Assembly (NCBI GenBank): GCA_937910685.1
Contig: CALEMP010000128.1
Span: 1-34,700, forward strand
DNA length: 34,700 nucleotides
Direction: 5' to 3'
Source of the DNA: an uncultured bacterium
GTDB lineage: Bacteria; Planctomycetota; UBA1135; GCA-002686595
The notes under the pieces were generated by a model, which was not told the DNA's origin, searched no databases, and saw only the letters and a program-made list of their open reading frames with translations. Positions 24,389 to 33,122 of this stretch are shown one piece after another; positions within the stretch are counted from its first letter, which is position 1, and each line of letters starts with the position of its first letter. The position numbers and the translations under genes were made by a program.

Positions 24389-25648
24389 ATGAACGTTTTT
24401 AGCCAATCTGCACTGAGCCTGTTTATGGGCAGCGCTTTGCTTCTTGTTTCGCCGGCCTTCTCCCAGGAGCTGTCCGACCCGTCGGGAACTTCCACGCCGA
24501 AGAAAGCCCAAGCGGGTACCGATATCCAGTGGGTGGAAACCCAGGCCAGTGTCAAGGGGCGCTCCTTCCCGGACCGAGCCGCTTCCGTGGCGGCGGAGTT
24601 GGAAGCGGGAGTGTTGCTCAAGGTGATGGAGACCAGTCCAGGCACGAGACCCTTCCACAGGGTCCAAGTGGCCTCTGGATTCACTGCTTGGGTGCACGGT
24701 AAGTACGTGACTCCCACCGGGAACGCGTCCGTGCTGACGATCAACGGCGACCGACTGAACATGCGCCCCATGGCTTCCAGTGGGCCTGACTCCATGGCCC
24801 TGCCCGATCGCTTGATGCTCGGCACCCGGGTTGAGATGTTTTCCCGTAAGGACGAGAGCTTGCCCTTGGCAAAGGATTGGGTACAGATTTGGGCACCTAC
24901 GGGAAGCACCCTTTGGGTGGAAGCGAGCGAGACAAACGTGCGCTTGGATCATGCTGCGGCTGCGGGGGAATTTACCAAGGCTACACGCGTGATACCCAAG
25001 AACGCTACCAAGGCCAAAGCCAGTGCCAAGGCAAAGAACGTTCAGAAGCCAGACCCGGCCATGACTGCCGTCAAGCCCGGTGCGCAACGGGCATTGACCG
25101 AGGCGGATGCCCTTTACGACGCAGCCATGGCCAAGGCCGGCGCGGACGGCGCGACCTGGATCACTGTCCAGCAGGCTTACCGCAAGGTCTTGACCATGAC
25201 CGGTCCCAAGACGCCCCTAGCTTTGCTTGCCGACCGTCAGGTCGAACGCTGTGGTTTGCACGCGGAACTCGCCACCTTGGGTGGGGACATGACCGAGCGG
25301 GAAGAGGCGCGACGGTTGCGTATCGCCCAATTGCTCGACGAAAAACGCACACGTGAAATGGCCCGCGCCCCTGACTGGGGTCGCTTTGACGGTCGGGGCT
25401 GGGTCGAGTCGGTGGAGACATCCGGCGAAGACACCCGCTGGTACATTTGGTGGGCGGGCGAGCGCCGGGTCGAGTTGATCAGTGGCGACGGCCGTTATGA
25501 CTTGGCCAACTATGTGGGCTATCAAGTAGGTATCGCTGGGGCCATGCGCCGTGATTACAGCGCGCCGACTCTGGAGTTCGACGAACTCTTGCCGCTCTTG
25601 GATGTGCGCCGGGTTGAGGTCATCGCTGGCGGACGCCGGCGGCGCTGA
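24389..25648 (+). CDS. Secreted protein with SH3-like domains
   Basis: 419 residues from the ATG at 24389. The start is chosen because it opens directly into a signal peptide (MNVFSQSALSLFMGSALLLVSPAFSQ, cleaved near residue 25). An open extension to 24332 has no such feature. Residues about 50-108 and 116-177 look like two SH3b-type repeats, with LNMRPMA (123-129) recalling the LNVRSGP signature of bacterial SH3 domains and WVHGKYV and STLWVEA as terminal strands. A Lys/Ala-rich linker follows, then a helical region (about 230-310) and a beta-rich C-terminal domain with WGRFDGRGWVESVE. SH3b domains bind peptidoglycan or metals in exported proteins. The cell-wall role is an inference. AGGGG (24372-24376) lies about 12 nt before the start. 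The small Cys-rich gene follows 18 nt downstream. Confidence 0.75.
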   Translation: MNVFSQSALSLFMGSALLLVSPAFSQELSDPSGTSTPKKAQAGTDIQWVETQASVKGRSFPDRAASVAAELEAGVLLKVMETSPGTRPFHRVQVASGFTAWVHGKYVTPTGNASVLTINGDRLNMRPMASSGPDSMALPDRLMLGTRVEMFSRKDESLPLAKDWVQIWAPTGSTLWVEASETNVRLDHAAAAGEFTKATRVIPKNATKAKASAKAKNVQKPDPAMTAVKPGAQRALTEADALYDAAMAKAGADGATWITVQQAYRKVLTMTGPKTPLALLADRQVERCGLHAELATLGGDMTEREEARRLRIAQLLDEKRTREMARAPDWGRFDGRGWVESVETSGEDTRWYIWWAGERRVELISGDGRYDLANYVGYQVGIAGAMRRDYSAPTLEFDELLPLLDVRRVEVIAGGRRRR

Positions 25649-25650
25649 GC

Positions 25651-25655
25651 AGGAG
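25651..25655 (+). promoter_or_regulatory. Ribosome binding site of the Cys-rich small gene
   Basis: AGGAG sits 2 nt after the stop of the SH3-like gene and 11 nt before the TTG at 25667. The spacing is slightly long, but a stop codon at 25658-25660 makes TTG the earliest possible in-frame start. Confidence 0.5.
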
Positions 25656-25666
25656 ATTAGGCTCGA

Positions 25667-25828
25667 TTGCGTTCCCTGCTCCAGACCCTCGGCAACTTCT
25701 TCCGCAGTCTCTTTAGCGGCAGCTCCGCAGCACCCCTGTGTGATCGCTGTCGCTGGGACTACGGGGATGCTTGCCGCTTACCTGCGCGGCCCAATGCGAC
25801 CCGATGCAACGACTTCAAGGCCCGCTGA
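25667..25828 (+). CDS. 53-residue Cys-rich small protein, putative metal-binding, TTG start
   Basis: Read from the TTG at 25667 to TGA at 25826-25828. The N-terminal half is a basic amphipathic or hydrophobic helix (RSLLQTLGNFFRSLFSG). The C-terminal half holds four cysteines: C25 and C28 as CDRC, then C36 and C47, with the spacing C-x2-C-x7-C-x10-C. Around them are WDYGDACRLPARPNATRC and a basic ending DFKAR. The codon pattern, four ordered Cys and a preceding AGGAG make chance unlikely, and the pattern suggests a small zinc or iron site like those in short zinc-ribbon proteins. It is too short for most gene finders, and its start is not ATG. It follows the SH3-like gene by 18 nt, so they are probably co-transcribed. 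The function is unknown. A stem at 25819-25838 encloses the stop codon. Confidence 0.6.
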   Translation: MRSLLQTLGNFFRSLFSGSSAAPLCDRCRWDYGDACRLPARPNATRCNDFKAR

Positions 25829-25838
25829 GCTGCGGGTC
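25819..25838 (+). terminator. Small hairpin over the stop of the Cys-rich gene
   Basis: GGCCCGC (25819-25825) pairs with GCGGGTC (25832-25838), with one G-T wobble and a 6-nt loop that holds the TGA stop. No T-run follows, so it is a weak terminator candidate for the SH3-like/Cys-rich unit, which meets tgt head-on 19 nt later. Confidence 0.25.
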
Positions 25839-25847
25839 CGGTCTCGG

Positions 25848-27002
25848 TTAGTTGGAATTCCCCGGGCTGAATCTGAACTCCATCCGGGGCAAGATCTCAG
25901 CTTCGAGGGCGGCCAGGGTTCCCGTGGCAATCGCTTCACGCATGCGCTTCAAGAGCCCGTGAAAGAACCACAGGTTGTGGAGAGACAGGAGCGAGCCTGC
26001 CAGCATTTCGCTGGTCTTGCAGTAGTGCCTCAGGCTGCCCATCGGAAACTCGGTGCAAGCGGGGCAGGGACACTCGGGATCGAGGGCCTCGGTGGAACGA
26101 CTCCAGCCTTCGTTGCGCACATTGATTCGACCGCGGGAGGTATAGACCTGGTGGTTGCGGCCGTGGCGGGTGGGGGTCACGCAATCGAACAGGTCTGCTC
26201 CCTGCCGTACCGCGTCGAAGAAATCCGTTGGGGTTCCAATGCCCATCAGGTACCGCGGACGGTCCGGGGGCAGAAGGGGCACGGACATGGCGAAAGCCTT
26301 GCGGATGTGATCCCGATCTTCTCCTACGCTGACTCCGCCCACCGCAACACCCGGCAGGTCGTGGGCGCAGACCGCTTCTACGCTCTTGGCTCGCAGGTCC
26401 TCGAAGACGCCCCCTTGCACGATGCCGAAGAGCGCTTGGCCTCGATCGAGCCCACCGTTGTTCTTCCACTGGCTGACGCAACGGTCCAGCCAGCGGTGGG
26501 TGCGATCCGTGGCGGCTTGCACTTGTTCTCGGTCGGTGGGGTCGGAAGGGCAGTGGTCGAAGGCCATGATCACGTCCGCGCCCAAGTCCCGCTGCACATC
26601 CATCACGATCTCTGGGGTGAAGCGCACTTTGGACCCGTCGAGGATCGAGCGGAAAGTGACTCCGTCTTCGTTGATCTGGGCCAGATCCGCCATGGAGAAA
26701 ACCTGGTAGCCGCCAGAATCCGTCAGGATCGGTCCGTCCCAACCCATAAAACTGTGCAGGCCCCCCAGGTCGCGGACCGCCTCTGGTCCCGGGCGCAGGA
26801 ACAGGTGCAGGGTGTTGGCCAGGATCATGCTGGAGCCTGATGCTTTGAGGTCACGGGGCAGGACGCCCTTGACCGTCCCACGGGTACCCACGGGCATAAA
26901 TGCAGGGGTTTGAATCGAGCCGTGGGGCGTGTTGAAGACTCCGCTGCGGGCCCCGCTGCTGGGGCATTTGGCGTCGATTTGGAATGAAAAGGGAGCGCTC
27001 AT
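25848..27002 (-). CDS. tgt: tRNA-guanine transglycosylase (queuine tRNA-ribosyltransferase)
   Basis: 384 residues from the ATG at 27002, chosen because MSAPFSFQIDAKC is the normal family start; the upstream open frame overlaps the spoIID-like gene. Tgt exchanges guanine 34 in the anticodon of Asp, Asn, His and Tyr tRNAs for preQ1, the queuosine precursor. Seen: TDSGGYQVFS (94-103) with Asp95, IVQGG (194-198), the nucleophile Asp273 in LFDCVTPTR, and the zinc site C311, C313, C316 and H342 (CPCPAC and SLHNL). All catalytic residues are intact. It lies 55 nt downstream of the spoIID-like gene on the same strand and could be the last gene of a ruvB-spoIID-tgt unit. Queuosine synthesis genes are not in the window. 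Confidence 0.96.
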   Translation of the reverse strand: MSAPFSFQIDAKCPSSGARSGVFNTPHGSIQTPAFMPVGTRGTVKGVLPRDLKASGSSMILANTLHLFLRPGPEAVRDLGGLHSFMGWDGPILTDSGGYQVFSMADLAQINEDGVTFRSILDGSKVRFTPEIVMDVQRDLGADVIMAFDHCPSDPTDREQVQAATDRTHRWLDRCVSQWKNNGGLDRGQALFGIVQGGVFEDLRAKSVEAVCAHDLPGVAVGGVSVGEDRDHIRKAFAMSVPLLPPDRPRYLMGIGTPTDFFDAVRQGADLFDCVTPTRHGRNHQVYTSRGRINVRNEGWSRSTEALDPECPCPACTEFPMGSLRHYCKTSEMLAGSLLSLHNLWFFHGLLKRMREAIATGTLAALEAEILPRMEFRFSPGNSN

Positions 27003-27057
27003 GGGGGGCCAAGATAACGACCGAAGAGTGCCTGGGGGCCCTTCCCCTTGGGCAACT

Positions 27058-28320
27058 TCAGGGCCGGGAAGGCAATCCGAGGTCGCGCAGTTCTGTGCCG
27101 GGATAGGCCCAGGCCAAAATGCGTCGGGCATCCCAACCGAGCTGGGCCGCATCCCGCGCCCCCTCTTGGCAAAGGCCCACGCCGTGTCCGTGACCGAGGC
27201 CCTCAAGCTGCAACCCGCCTTCGATGGGATCTCCCGCGTGGGGCCAACTGGACACAATCCTGGTACTGCGTAGGCGTCCGTGACCAAGCTCTGCTCGCAG
27301 TGCGTCCGCCGGGATTTCCTTTTGCCCTCGGTCGCCCACTAAGACGACACTCAGCCACCGTCCGCTTGGATCTCGCTGCCCCAGTTCATAGCGCAACAAC
27401 TGGGAGCCGATGCCAAGGTTGCTGGCGAGGGCGCGCAGGTCTGCCTTTGAAAAAGTGACTTGCCAGCGAAGGGGCCCCCGTGGGTCGCTCGGGTCTTCTT
27501 TTTCTGCGCGGGTTTGGCAACCAGCGCAGGGCGCACCCTCAAGGTTCTGTTCGGCGCTGATAGGGGAGGGGAATACTTGGGCGAGGCTTGCCGTGTGCCC
27601 GCCGCAGGATGCGCTGTAGCGTGCGGCTAGGGGCTGTCCTTCTAGGAATAGAACCTGGCCTTCGGTGCGGCTTACCGCCGTGTGTAAGCGGCGTGCTGCC
27701 GAGCGCGAACCGGCGTTGCTGTCGGGTTCGAAGGCGCCCCGGTAGGCTTGATCTTGAGTGCTCCCTTCGAGGGTTGCCAGGCTTGGGTTGCTCAGTCTCC
27801 GGCGGCGCTTGAGCAGAGTACCGAGGGCATAGCTGCGGGCGGCAATTGCCTGGGCTTCGAGCTCGGCGGGTTGCGCGGACCAAAGGGAAATTTCGGCGGC
27901 GACAACGCCCTCGATGTAGGCCTCAATGGGCAACTGGAGGGTGACCTTGAGCCCTCCTAGGGGGTGCGGTTCGATCAACGCCTTGCCCCGGTGCAGGACT
28001 CCAAGAATGCGCACCCCCGCGGGGCCCCCAAAGGGCAAAGAGGGGGCTTCACGGGTGCCGTCGGAGATCAGGTTTCCCCTGCGCGAAATCCTTAGCAGAC
28101 CGGTCTCACAGGCGATTTCTAAGGTTTCTGCCCGGTCGTGCTGGGGCAGGTGGACACGCACCTCCGCCAGGATGGCCGCGAAGTGTGGCCCTGGGGCTGC
28201 GGCCTCTGCGGGCTGGCCCCGGGGTTGTTGATCGCTGGGTGCAACACAGGCACCGAGCAGCAGGAGGGGCAGCAGCCAGGCGGTTTTACCCGCAGCGGCC
28301 CGGCCGGGGGGCGCGCTCAA
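27058..28320 (-). CDS. SpoIID/LytB-domain lipoprotein
   Basis: 420 residues. The start is TTG at 28318-28320, overlapping the ruvB stop as TTGA; no ATG or GTG lies between it and the signal sequence. MSAPPGRAAAGKTAW leads to a lipoprotein signal ending in LLGAC (Cys25), so it is probably anchored in the membrane. The SpoIID domain spans about 100-415: LPIEAYIEGVVAAEIS with the catalytic-type Glu, ELEAQAIAARSYALGTL, YSASCGGHTASLAQVF, and GHGVGLCQEGARDAA near the end. SpoIID proteins are lytic transglycosylases that act on denuded glycan strands. In non-sporulating Gram-negatives related proteins are implicated in cell division or amidase activation. Position between ruvB and tgt is a housekeeping arrangement and gives no specific clue. 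Confidence 0.9.
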   Translation of the reverse strand: MSAPPGRAAAGKTAWLLPLLLLGACVAPSDQQPRGQPAEAAAPGPHFAAILAEVRVHLPQHDRAETLEIACETGLLRISRRGNLISDGTREAPSLPFGGPAGVRILGVLHRGKALIEPHPLGGLKVTLQLPIEAYIEGVVAAEISLWSAQPAELEAQAIAARSYALGTLLKRRRRLSNPSLATLEGSTQDQAYRGAFEPDSNAGSRSAARRLHTAVSRTEGQVLFLEGQPLAARYSASCGGHTASLAQVFPSPISAEQNLEGAPCAGCQTRAEKEDPSDPRGPLRWQVTFSKADLRALASNLGIGSQLLRYELGQRDPSGRWLSVVLVGDRGQKEIPADALRAELGHGRLRSTRIVSSWPHAGDPIEGGLQLEGLGHGHGVGLCQEGARDAAQLGWDARRILAWAYPGTELRDLGLPSRP

Positions 28321-29360
28321 TCGAAGAGGCTCCTGGACCCGTCTTCGCCGGGGGCGCGCACACCGAGTAACTGGGCTCCGGCGGGGGAGAGCATGCGCCC
28401 CCTGGGAGTTTTGCGGAGTAGGCCCGAGCGCAACAGGTGCGGTTCGTACACATCTTCGAGGGTGTCCTCTGATTCACTCACCACCGCCGCGATGGTTTTG
28501 AGGGCTAAGGGGCCGCCGCCATTTTCCGCGAGACAACGCAGGATGCGACGGTCCATTTCCTCGAGGCCGTTCTCGTCGATGCCGAGGCGGGTCAGGGACT
28601 CTCGGGTAAGGGCCTCGTCCACCGGCGAGGTGCCCCGGACCTGTGCCAGGTCACGCGTGCGTCGCAGCAGGCGTCCCACGATGCGCGGTGTACCTCGACT
28701 GCGCTCGGCCAAGAGCTGTGCGCTGCTGCTCGTTAGTTCCACACCTAAGAGTCCGGCAAGGCGTTCGACGATGGTGACTAGGTCCTCCACCGGGTAGGGG
28801 TCGAGGCGATGGAGTAAGCCAAAGCGCGCCCGGAATGGGGCGGTGAGCAATCCCTCGCGGGTTGTTGCGCCTACCAGAGTGAAGGGTTCTAAACGCAGGG
28901 TGACCATGCGCGCATGGGGGCCCGAGTCCAAGGTTAGATCCACCTGACCATCCTCCATGGCGGTATAGAGATATTCCTCCACCGCCTTGGGCACCCGGTG
29001 CACTTCGTCGATGAAGAACACGTCGCCTGCTTCCAGTTGGGTCAAGAGGCCCACTAGGTCCCGGGGTTTTTCCAGAGCCGGGCCGCTGGTGGAGATCAAA
29101 CGGGTGGAGAGTTCCGTGGCCAGGATGCGGGCCAAGCTGGTCTTGCCAAGTCCTGGGGGCCCTGAAAAAAGCACGTGGTCCGGTGCCTCGCCCCGCTGGC
29201 GGGCAGCGGTCAAGGTGACCTGGAGATCCTCCACCACCCGGCGCTGGCCTACGAATTCCCCGAGGGAGGTGGGGCGTAGGTTGACCTCGAGGTTCCCCTC
29301 GCCTTGTTCTTCCTGCGAGGCCTCGAGGGCCTCCGGGTCGAAAATGTGTTCCCCCTCCAT
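28317..29360 (-). CDS. ruvB: Holliday junction branch migration helicase RuvB
   Basis: 347 residues, the normal length. RuvB is the AAA+ motor that drives branch migration with RuvA during recombination. Seen: NLRPTSLGEFVGQ (27-39), Walker A GPPGLGKT (67-74), Walker B FFIDEVH (115-121), the sensor GATTREG and the arginine-finger-type segment APFRARFG, and the C-terminal winged helix with LRSGLLRKTPRGRMLS. The final residues SLFD overlap the spoIID-like start (TTGA). RuvA and RuvC are not in the window, and the upstream 538 nt hold no gene. No clear Shine-Dalgarno precedes the ATG. On the minus strand at 29522-29527 there is a TATAGT hexamer that could be a -10, but no matching -35. Confidence 0.97.
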   Translation of the reverse strand: MEGEHIFDPEALEASQEEQGEGNLEVNLRPTSLGEFVGQRRVVEDLQVTLTAARQRGEAPDHVLFSGPPGLGKTSLARILATELSTRLISTSGPALEKPRDLVGLLTQLEAGDVFFIDEVHRVPKAVEEYLYTAMEDGQVDLTLDSGPHARMVTLRLEPFTLVGATTREGLLTAPFRARFGLLHRLDPYPVEDLVTIVERLAGLLGVELTSSSAQLLAERSRGTPRIVGRLLRRTRDLAQVRGTSPVDEALTRESLTRLGIDENGLEEMDRRILRCLAENGGGPLALKTIAAVVSESEDTLEDVYEPHLLRSGLLRKTPRGRMLSPAGAQLLGVRAPGEDGSRSLFD

Positions 29361-29898
29361 GACTGCTCACAGGGTAGGCACCCGCCGCCCAGATACCAAT
29401 GCCCAGGATTTGGATCCCGTGGCGGTGGGGGAGCTTTGGCGGGCAACTGTGCGGGACCGCACCTTCCTGGTGGGCGCGATGGCCCATTCGTGGCTCCAGG
29501 GCTCGATTTTCCTCGCATAAAACTATAACCAGGGGATCTGGGGGCACTAGGGCCCCGTCGAGGGGGCCCTCCCCCGGTGGCACAGGAGTTGCCTTTCCAC
29601 AACCCATGATCGGCTTTCTGACAACCCGAGGGTACCAGCCCCTCGCGTCATGCGCCTCCTGACGCTATTCTTTCGGACCCAGACTGGGACTCGAGCGATC
29701 TCCGCTCGGATCCAGCCCGGGTCTTACCCCCAGGCCTCTCCCCAATCTGCCCGGCCACACGCGCCCCCCCAGAGCCCAAAACCAATGTCCCAATGGGTGG
29801 ATGTGCCGCGCTTGCGGTTCCTTCCATCTCCCCCCCGGGACTTCTTCACACCAGCCTGTCCGAGCGGCTCAATCGCTCGGCATGACCGTTTGATACCT
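29361..29898. other. Non-coding region between ruvB and the divergent surface lipoprotein gene
   Basis: 538 nt without a credible gene. An open frame runs from 29650 into the lipoprotein, but its Pro/Arg-rich translation and the lipobox start at 29899 argue against coding. It should carry promoters for both neighbours. I see a TATAAC hexamer (29524-29529) and, on the other strand, TATAGT, without good -35 elements. A 7-bp stem occurs at 29860-29880. Otherwise nothing is evident. Confidence 0.5.
29860..29880 (+). promoter_or_regulatory. Hairpin in the leader of the lipoprotein gene
   Basis: CCGAGCG (29860-29866) and CGCTCGG (29874-29880) form a 7-bp perfect stem with a 7-nt loop, 18 nt before the ATG. 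No Shine-Dalgarno site follows. It may stabilise the message or affect translation; chance cannot be excluded in GC-rich DNA. Confidence 0.25.
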
Positions 29899-32800
29899 AT
29901 GAATTTCACAAACCTCCGAACCGCTGCACCCCTTGCCCTCTTGGCCATCGGCCTCTCCGGGTGCAATCAGGAAATTGCCTCCGCTGACGGCGAAGTGACA
30001 TCCAACTTGATGGTCTTGCAAGAGGCAGCCAACGGCTTCGGCCAATTGGTGCCCCACACCATTCGCAAGCTGGACGCAGCCGGGCAGCCCACGGCGCAGG
30101 TCGTCAACATTCGAACCCTCGATGACTTGTCCGACAACGTGTCCCTCGGAAACCCCGTGCGACCCGTGCCCAAGTTCCCGGTCACCGCGATCTTGCCCAC
30201 CGGTGCCCCTGGCAACCATTTCATCTACGCATCCTTTTCCCAGCCGATCGCTCTGGGTTCGGTGCTCTCTGCGAGTCCCGGTTCCCTGGCTAATTCGGGT
30301 TTCACCGGTGCGGTCGTTGTGCTGAGCATGGACCCGTTGACGGGAGAATCCCTTCCGATTCCCGGGCGCGCGTTCATCAACGGCTACACCTACGCGGGAC
30401 CCACCGGCGGCAGTCCTCCCCAGTTAACCCTTCAGCGTTGGATTGAGCCCAACGCTTTTGGCCAACCGGTAGTGGTGGATCCCAAGGGTCAGGGCTTCCC
30501 CGGCACCGACACGGGATTCAATGGCGCCGAGCGTTTGGTTGGTTCCAACGTGGTCGTCTTCATTCCCGATGCGGATGATGATTTGACCACCTACGAAACC
30601 TTCCCCGAGGGCGTTCAGATCCGCATGGAGATCACCGCCGGAGTGATCAGCACCGTGGGCCGTCCCCTCGAACACCATGTTTTGGCATGCACCACCGTGG
30701 GCGAGGACACCCTCGGCCCCGAAGTGATTTCCAGCCCCCCGCCCCAGAACTCCCCGGCCATCATCCCTGGCAGTGGAGACCTGAATGTGGACCCCCTGAC
30801 CACGATTCGCATCAGTTTCACCGAGCCTGTTCAGCCCCTCTCCGTGGGCGCTGTAGTCGGCCAAGGTCCGCCGAGCACCTCTTCGCTGGTCAAGATCCAG
30901 TTTGGTCCCTCTGCCACTCGTACGGACATGCCCTTCACCGTGGAGCCGGTCAGTATCTTTGACTTCTCCACCATGCGCTTGAACCCGGGCTTCAACTTCC
31001 CCGGCTCGGGACCTCTGTTCAACAACTGCAACACGTTCGCAACGGTGGACATCATCATGAACGCGGCGCAGCTGCGCGACCTGGCTCAGAACCCCGATCC
31101 CACCCAGCCCGGTGCGACCATTGCGAACAAGAACCTCTTGGCCGCAGCCACGTTCTTCACCACCGGCGAAGGCCCGGGCCTGGTGAATGCACCGGTGATG
31201 CCCGACACGATCCTGTTAGGCCGGAGTGGTTCTACCCCCGGCATCAGTGTGCTTGACCTGAACGGTTTTGGGCAGTCCACGGGAAACCCGAGCTACGTGC
31301 TCGATACGCCTCTCGAAGGCGATACCAAATTCATCTACAACCCGAACCTGCGAGTCCATACGGGTTTGCGCCCGTCCCTGCTGGAAGGTACCTGCACCAT
31401 CGATGGCGGTTCTGCGGGGGTTTTCACCTTGACCCGCGACAGTTCCCTCAACGACCTCTTGGTCCGCGCACCACTGTTGGCCAATGTCTCTGACATGATG
31501 CTCGGTTGGGCCTTGGACGTGACCTTCAACAACGCCCAGTTCCCCTTCGGCTGCCAAGCAAGCGGTGGCGACCTGTGTACCCTGGACGGTCTCAAGCAGA
31601 TCGCGCCAGTGGCCACCGGAGCCAACACCCTCGGCCCCGCCGCGCCCAACCAATTCGGCAGCATCCTGATCGGCGCACCGAACATCATTTCGTGGGCACC
31701 GCACCCCAACCCCCCGCCCCTGTCGTTCCCGCCCCTGTGCGTGTCGCCCTATTTGGCGGCAAAGGAACCCACCTCCATTGACCACAATGCGAACCAGGGT
31801 GGTTTGGATCCCAAGCAGAACCTGCTCGGCCCGGGTAACCCCTTCGGAACGCCCCTGAACCCAGTACCCGAGCCCCCGAGCGGTCTTTTGACTCAGGAGC
31901 AAAACGGTTGGTTCGTTGGCCCGAGTACGGGTCAGATTCAGGTGACCTCTTGTTTGCCCTACCAGATCCGTCAGCAGATTGGCCACTACCTGTATGTGTT
32001 GGACCGCCAGCGCCGCGAGGTGACCGTGATCAACTCGAACCGCATGACTGTGGTGGATCGGATTGAGGTCGCGGACCCCACGTCCTTGGCTATGGGTCCG
32101 AACCTGGACTTCCTGGCAATCTCGAACCAGTCCGCCGACACGGTTTCCTTCGTGGACATCAACCCGAACTCTTCGACTTTCCACCAGGTGGTCAAGACCA
32201 CGGTTGTGGGTCAGGGACCGCGCGGCTTGGCTTGGGAGCCCGGCAACGAGGACCTTTTGGTTTGCAACGAAGTGGACAGCACCCTGTCCCTGATTTCGGC
32301 CTTCTCTTTGGAAGTCCGGCGTGAGGTCGGTGCCCAGTTGAACGAGCCCTTCGAGTTGTGCGTGTTCCCCCGTCAGTTGGGCTTCGGTTTCAACCGCGGC
32401 GTGTACTTTTCATACATCCTGAACCGTAACGGCACGGTCGCCATCTTTGAGTCTGGTCCCAGCGGGGTCAACGGCTGGGGCTTTGACGACGTGGTGGGTG
32501 TGTCACCTTTTATTTTCCAGAACCCGAAGACGATCCGGCCTGACCCTCTGAACTTGCAGAGTGCTGCCTGGGTTGTGCACGAGGGCCCCTTCACCGGTGG
32601 TGTTGCTGGTCCCGTTGGCGAAGGCGCTGTCTCCCTGTTGTGGGTCGAGAGTGCTTTGGGTGGACTGATTCCTCTGGGCACCAACTTCACCAACCCCACG
32701 ATCCGATCCATGGAGATGGGGATTCAGGTGTCGGTAGGCGAAGACCGCCTTTCCGGCGTGCCGGTGGACATCGCCTTTGACAACCTGCGGAACCTGGGTG

Positions 32801-33075
32801 GACTGCCCCAAGTGACCACCACCTTCAGCTCTGGGGCTGGTAGTCCCCAGAACGGCAAGGGCTTGATCCGGGCGGTCCCCGCGATCGTGAATGTAAACGA
32901 GGCCCAGTTTGCCTTTGTCGCCGTTCCTAACTCCGCCAATGGCTCGGGCGTGTTGGATGTGCTTGAGATCGGTGCTGCTGGTGTTCCCCTGCGGGACGCC
33001 AACCCTTATGTGGAGGGTATTCAGTCGATTGCGGCACCCCAGGTGACTGTGGCTGCGGACTACTGGCGTCAGTAG
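29899..33075 (+). CDS. Large surface lipoprotein with Ig-like (SbsA-type) and YVTN-type beta-propeller regions
   Basis: 1058 residues from the ATG at 29899, whose leader MNFTNLRTAAPLALLAIGLSGC ends in the lipobox LSGC (Cys22). Residues about 272-400 look like a Big_5/SbsA Ig-like domain: GPEVISSPPPQNS, then LTTIRISFTEPVQPLSVG. A second part runs through many Asn/Gly/Pro-rich strands to about 690. There a YncE-like propeller begins: YLYVLDRQRREVTVINSN, LDFLAISNQSADTVSFVD, GPRGLAWEPGNEDLLVCNE and so on. The C-terminus is beta-rich and ends in YWRQ. It is probably an outer-membrane or cell-surface lipoprotein; similar architectures are frequent in planctomycetes. Its role (adhesion, polymer or ligand binding) is unknown. 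It is monocistronic, and a strong hairpin terminator follows at 33123. Confidence 0.85.
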   Translation: MNFTNLRTAAPLALLAIGLSGCNQEIASADGEVTSNLMVLQEAANGFGQLVPHTIRKLDAAGQPTAQVVNIRTLDDLSDNVSLGNPVRPVPKFPVTAILPTGAPGNHFIYASFSQPIALGSVLSASPGSLANSGFTGAVVVLSMDPLTGESLPIPGRAFINGYTYAGPTGGSPPQLTLQRWIEPNAFGQPVVVDPKGQGFPGTDTGFNGAERLVGSNVVVFIPDADDDLTTYETFPEGVQIRMEITAGVISTVGRPLEHHVLACTTVGEDTLGPEVISSPPPQNSPAIIPGSGDLNVDPLTTIRISFTEPVQPLSVGAVVGQGPPSTSSLVKIQFGPSATRTDMPFTVEPVSIFDFSTMRLNPGFNFPGSGPLFNNCNTFATVDIIMNAAQLRDLAQNPDPTQPGATIANKNLLAAATFFTTGEGPGLVNAPVMPDTILLGRSGSTPGISVLDLNGFGQSTGNPSYVLDTPLEGDTKFIYNPNLRVHTGLRPSLLEGTCTIDGGSAGVFTLTRDSSLNDLLVRAPLLANVSDMMLGWALDVTFNNAQFPFGCQASGGDLCTLDGLKQIAPVATGANTLGPAAPNQFGSILIGAPNIISWAPHPNPPPLSFPPLCVSPYLAAKEPTSIDHNANQGGLDPKQNLLGPGNPFGTPLNPVPEPPSGLLTQEQNGWFVGPSTGQIQVTSCLPYQIRQQIGHYLYVLDRQRREVTVINSNRMTVVDRIEVADPTSLAMGPNLDFLAISNQSADTVSFVDINPNSSTFHQVVKTTVVGQGPRGLAWEPGNEDLLVCNEVDSTLSLISAFSLEVRREVGAQLNEPFELCVFPRQLGFGFNRGVYFSYILNRNGTVAIFESGPSGVNGWGFDDVVGVSPFIFQNPKTIRPDPLNLQSAAWVVHEGPFTGGVAGPVGEGAVSLLWVESALGGLIPLGTNFTNPTIRSMEMGIQVSVGEDRLSGVPVDIAFDNLRNLGGLPQVTTTFSSGAGSPQNGKGLIRAVPAIVNVNEAQFAFVAVPNSANGSGVLDVLEIGAAGVPLRDANPYVEGIQSIAAPQVTVAADYWRQ

Positions 33076-33092
33076 GAACGAGATTTGAGCGG

Positions 33093-33110
33093 ACCCCAGT
33101 CTTCTGGGGT
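33093..33110 (+). terminator. First hairpin after the lipoprotein gene
   Basis: ACCCCAG (33093-33099) and CTGGGGT (33104-33110) form a 7-bp stem with a TCTT loop, 17 nt after the stop codon. It has no T-run and probably helps the larger hairpin that follows. Confidence 0.4.
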
Positions 33111-33122
33111 GCGCTGAACCGG

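Noticed and set aside
25551..26840. A 429-codon open frame on the plus strand opposite tgt
   Set aside because: It is antisense to tgt with its catalytic and zinc motifs intact, and its translation has no recognisable domain; long antisense frames are common in GC-rich DNA.
29882..29893. A four-codon open frame ATGACCGTTTGA just before the lipoprotein start
   Set aside because: Too short to assess, with no ribosome binding site; probably chance.
29650..29898. Upstream extension of the lipoprotein gene by 83 residues
   Set aside because: It would bury the lipobox signal sequence in the interior of the protein, and the added residues are Pro/Arg-rich.
31216..32184. A 322-codon open frame on the minus strand inside the lipoprotein gene
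   Set aside because: It is a compositional shadow of the lipoprotein gene, with no domain and no neighbour support.
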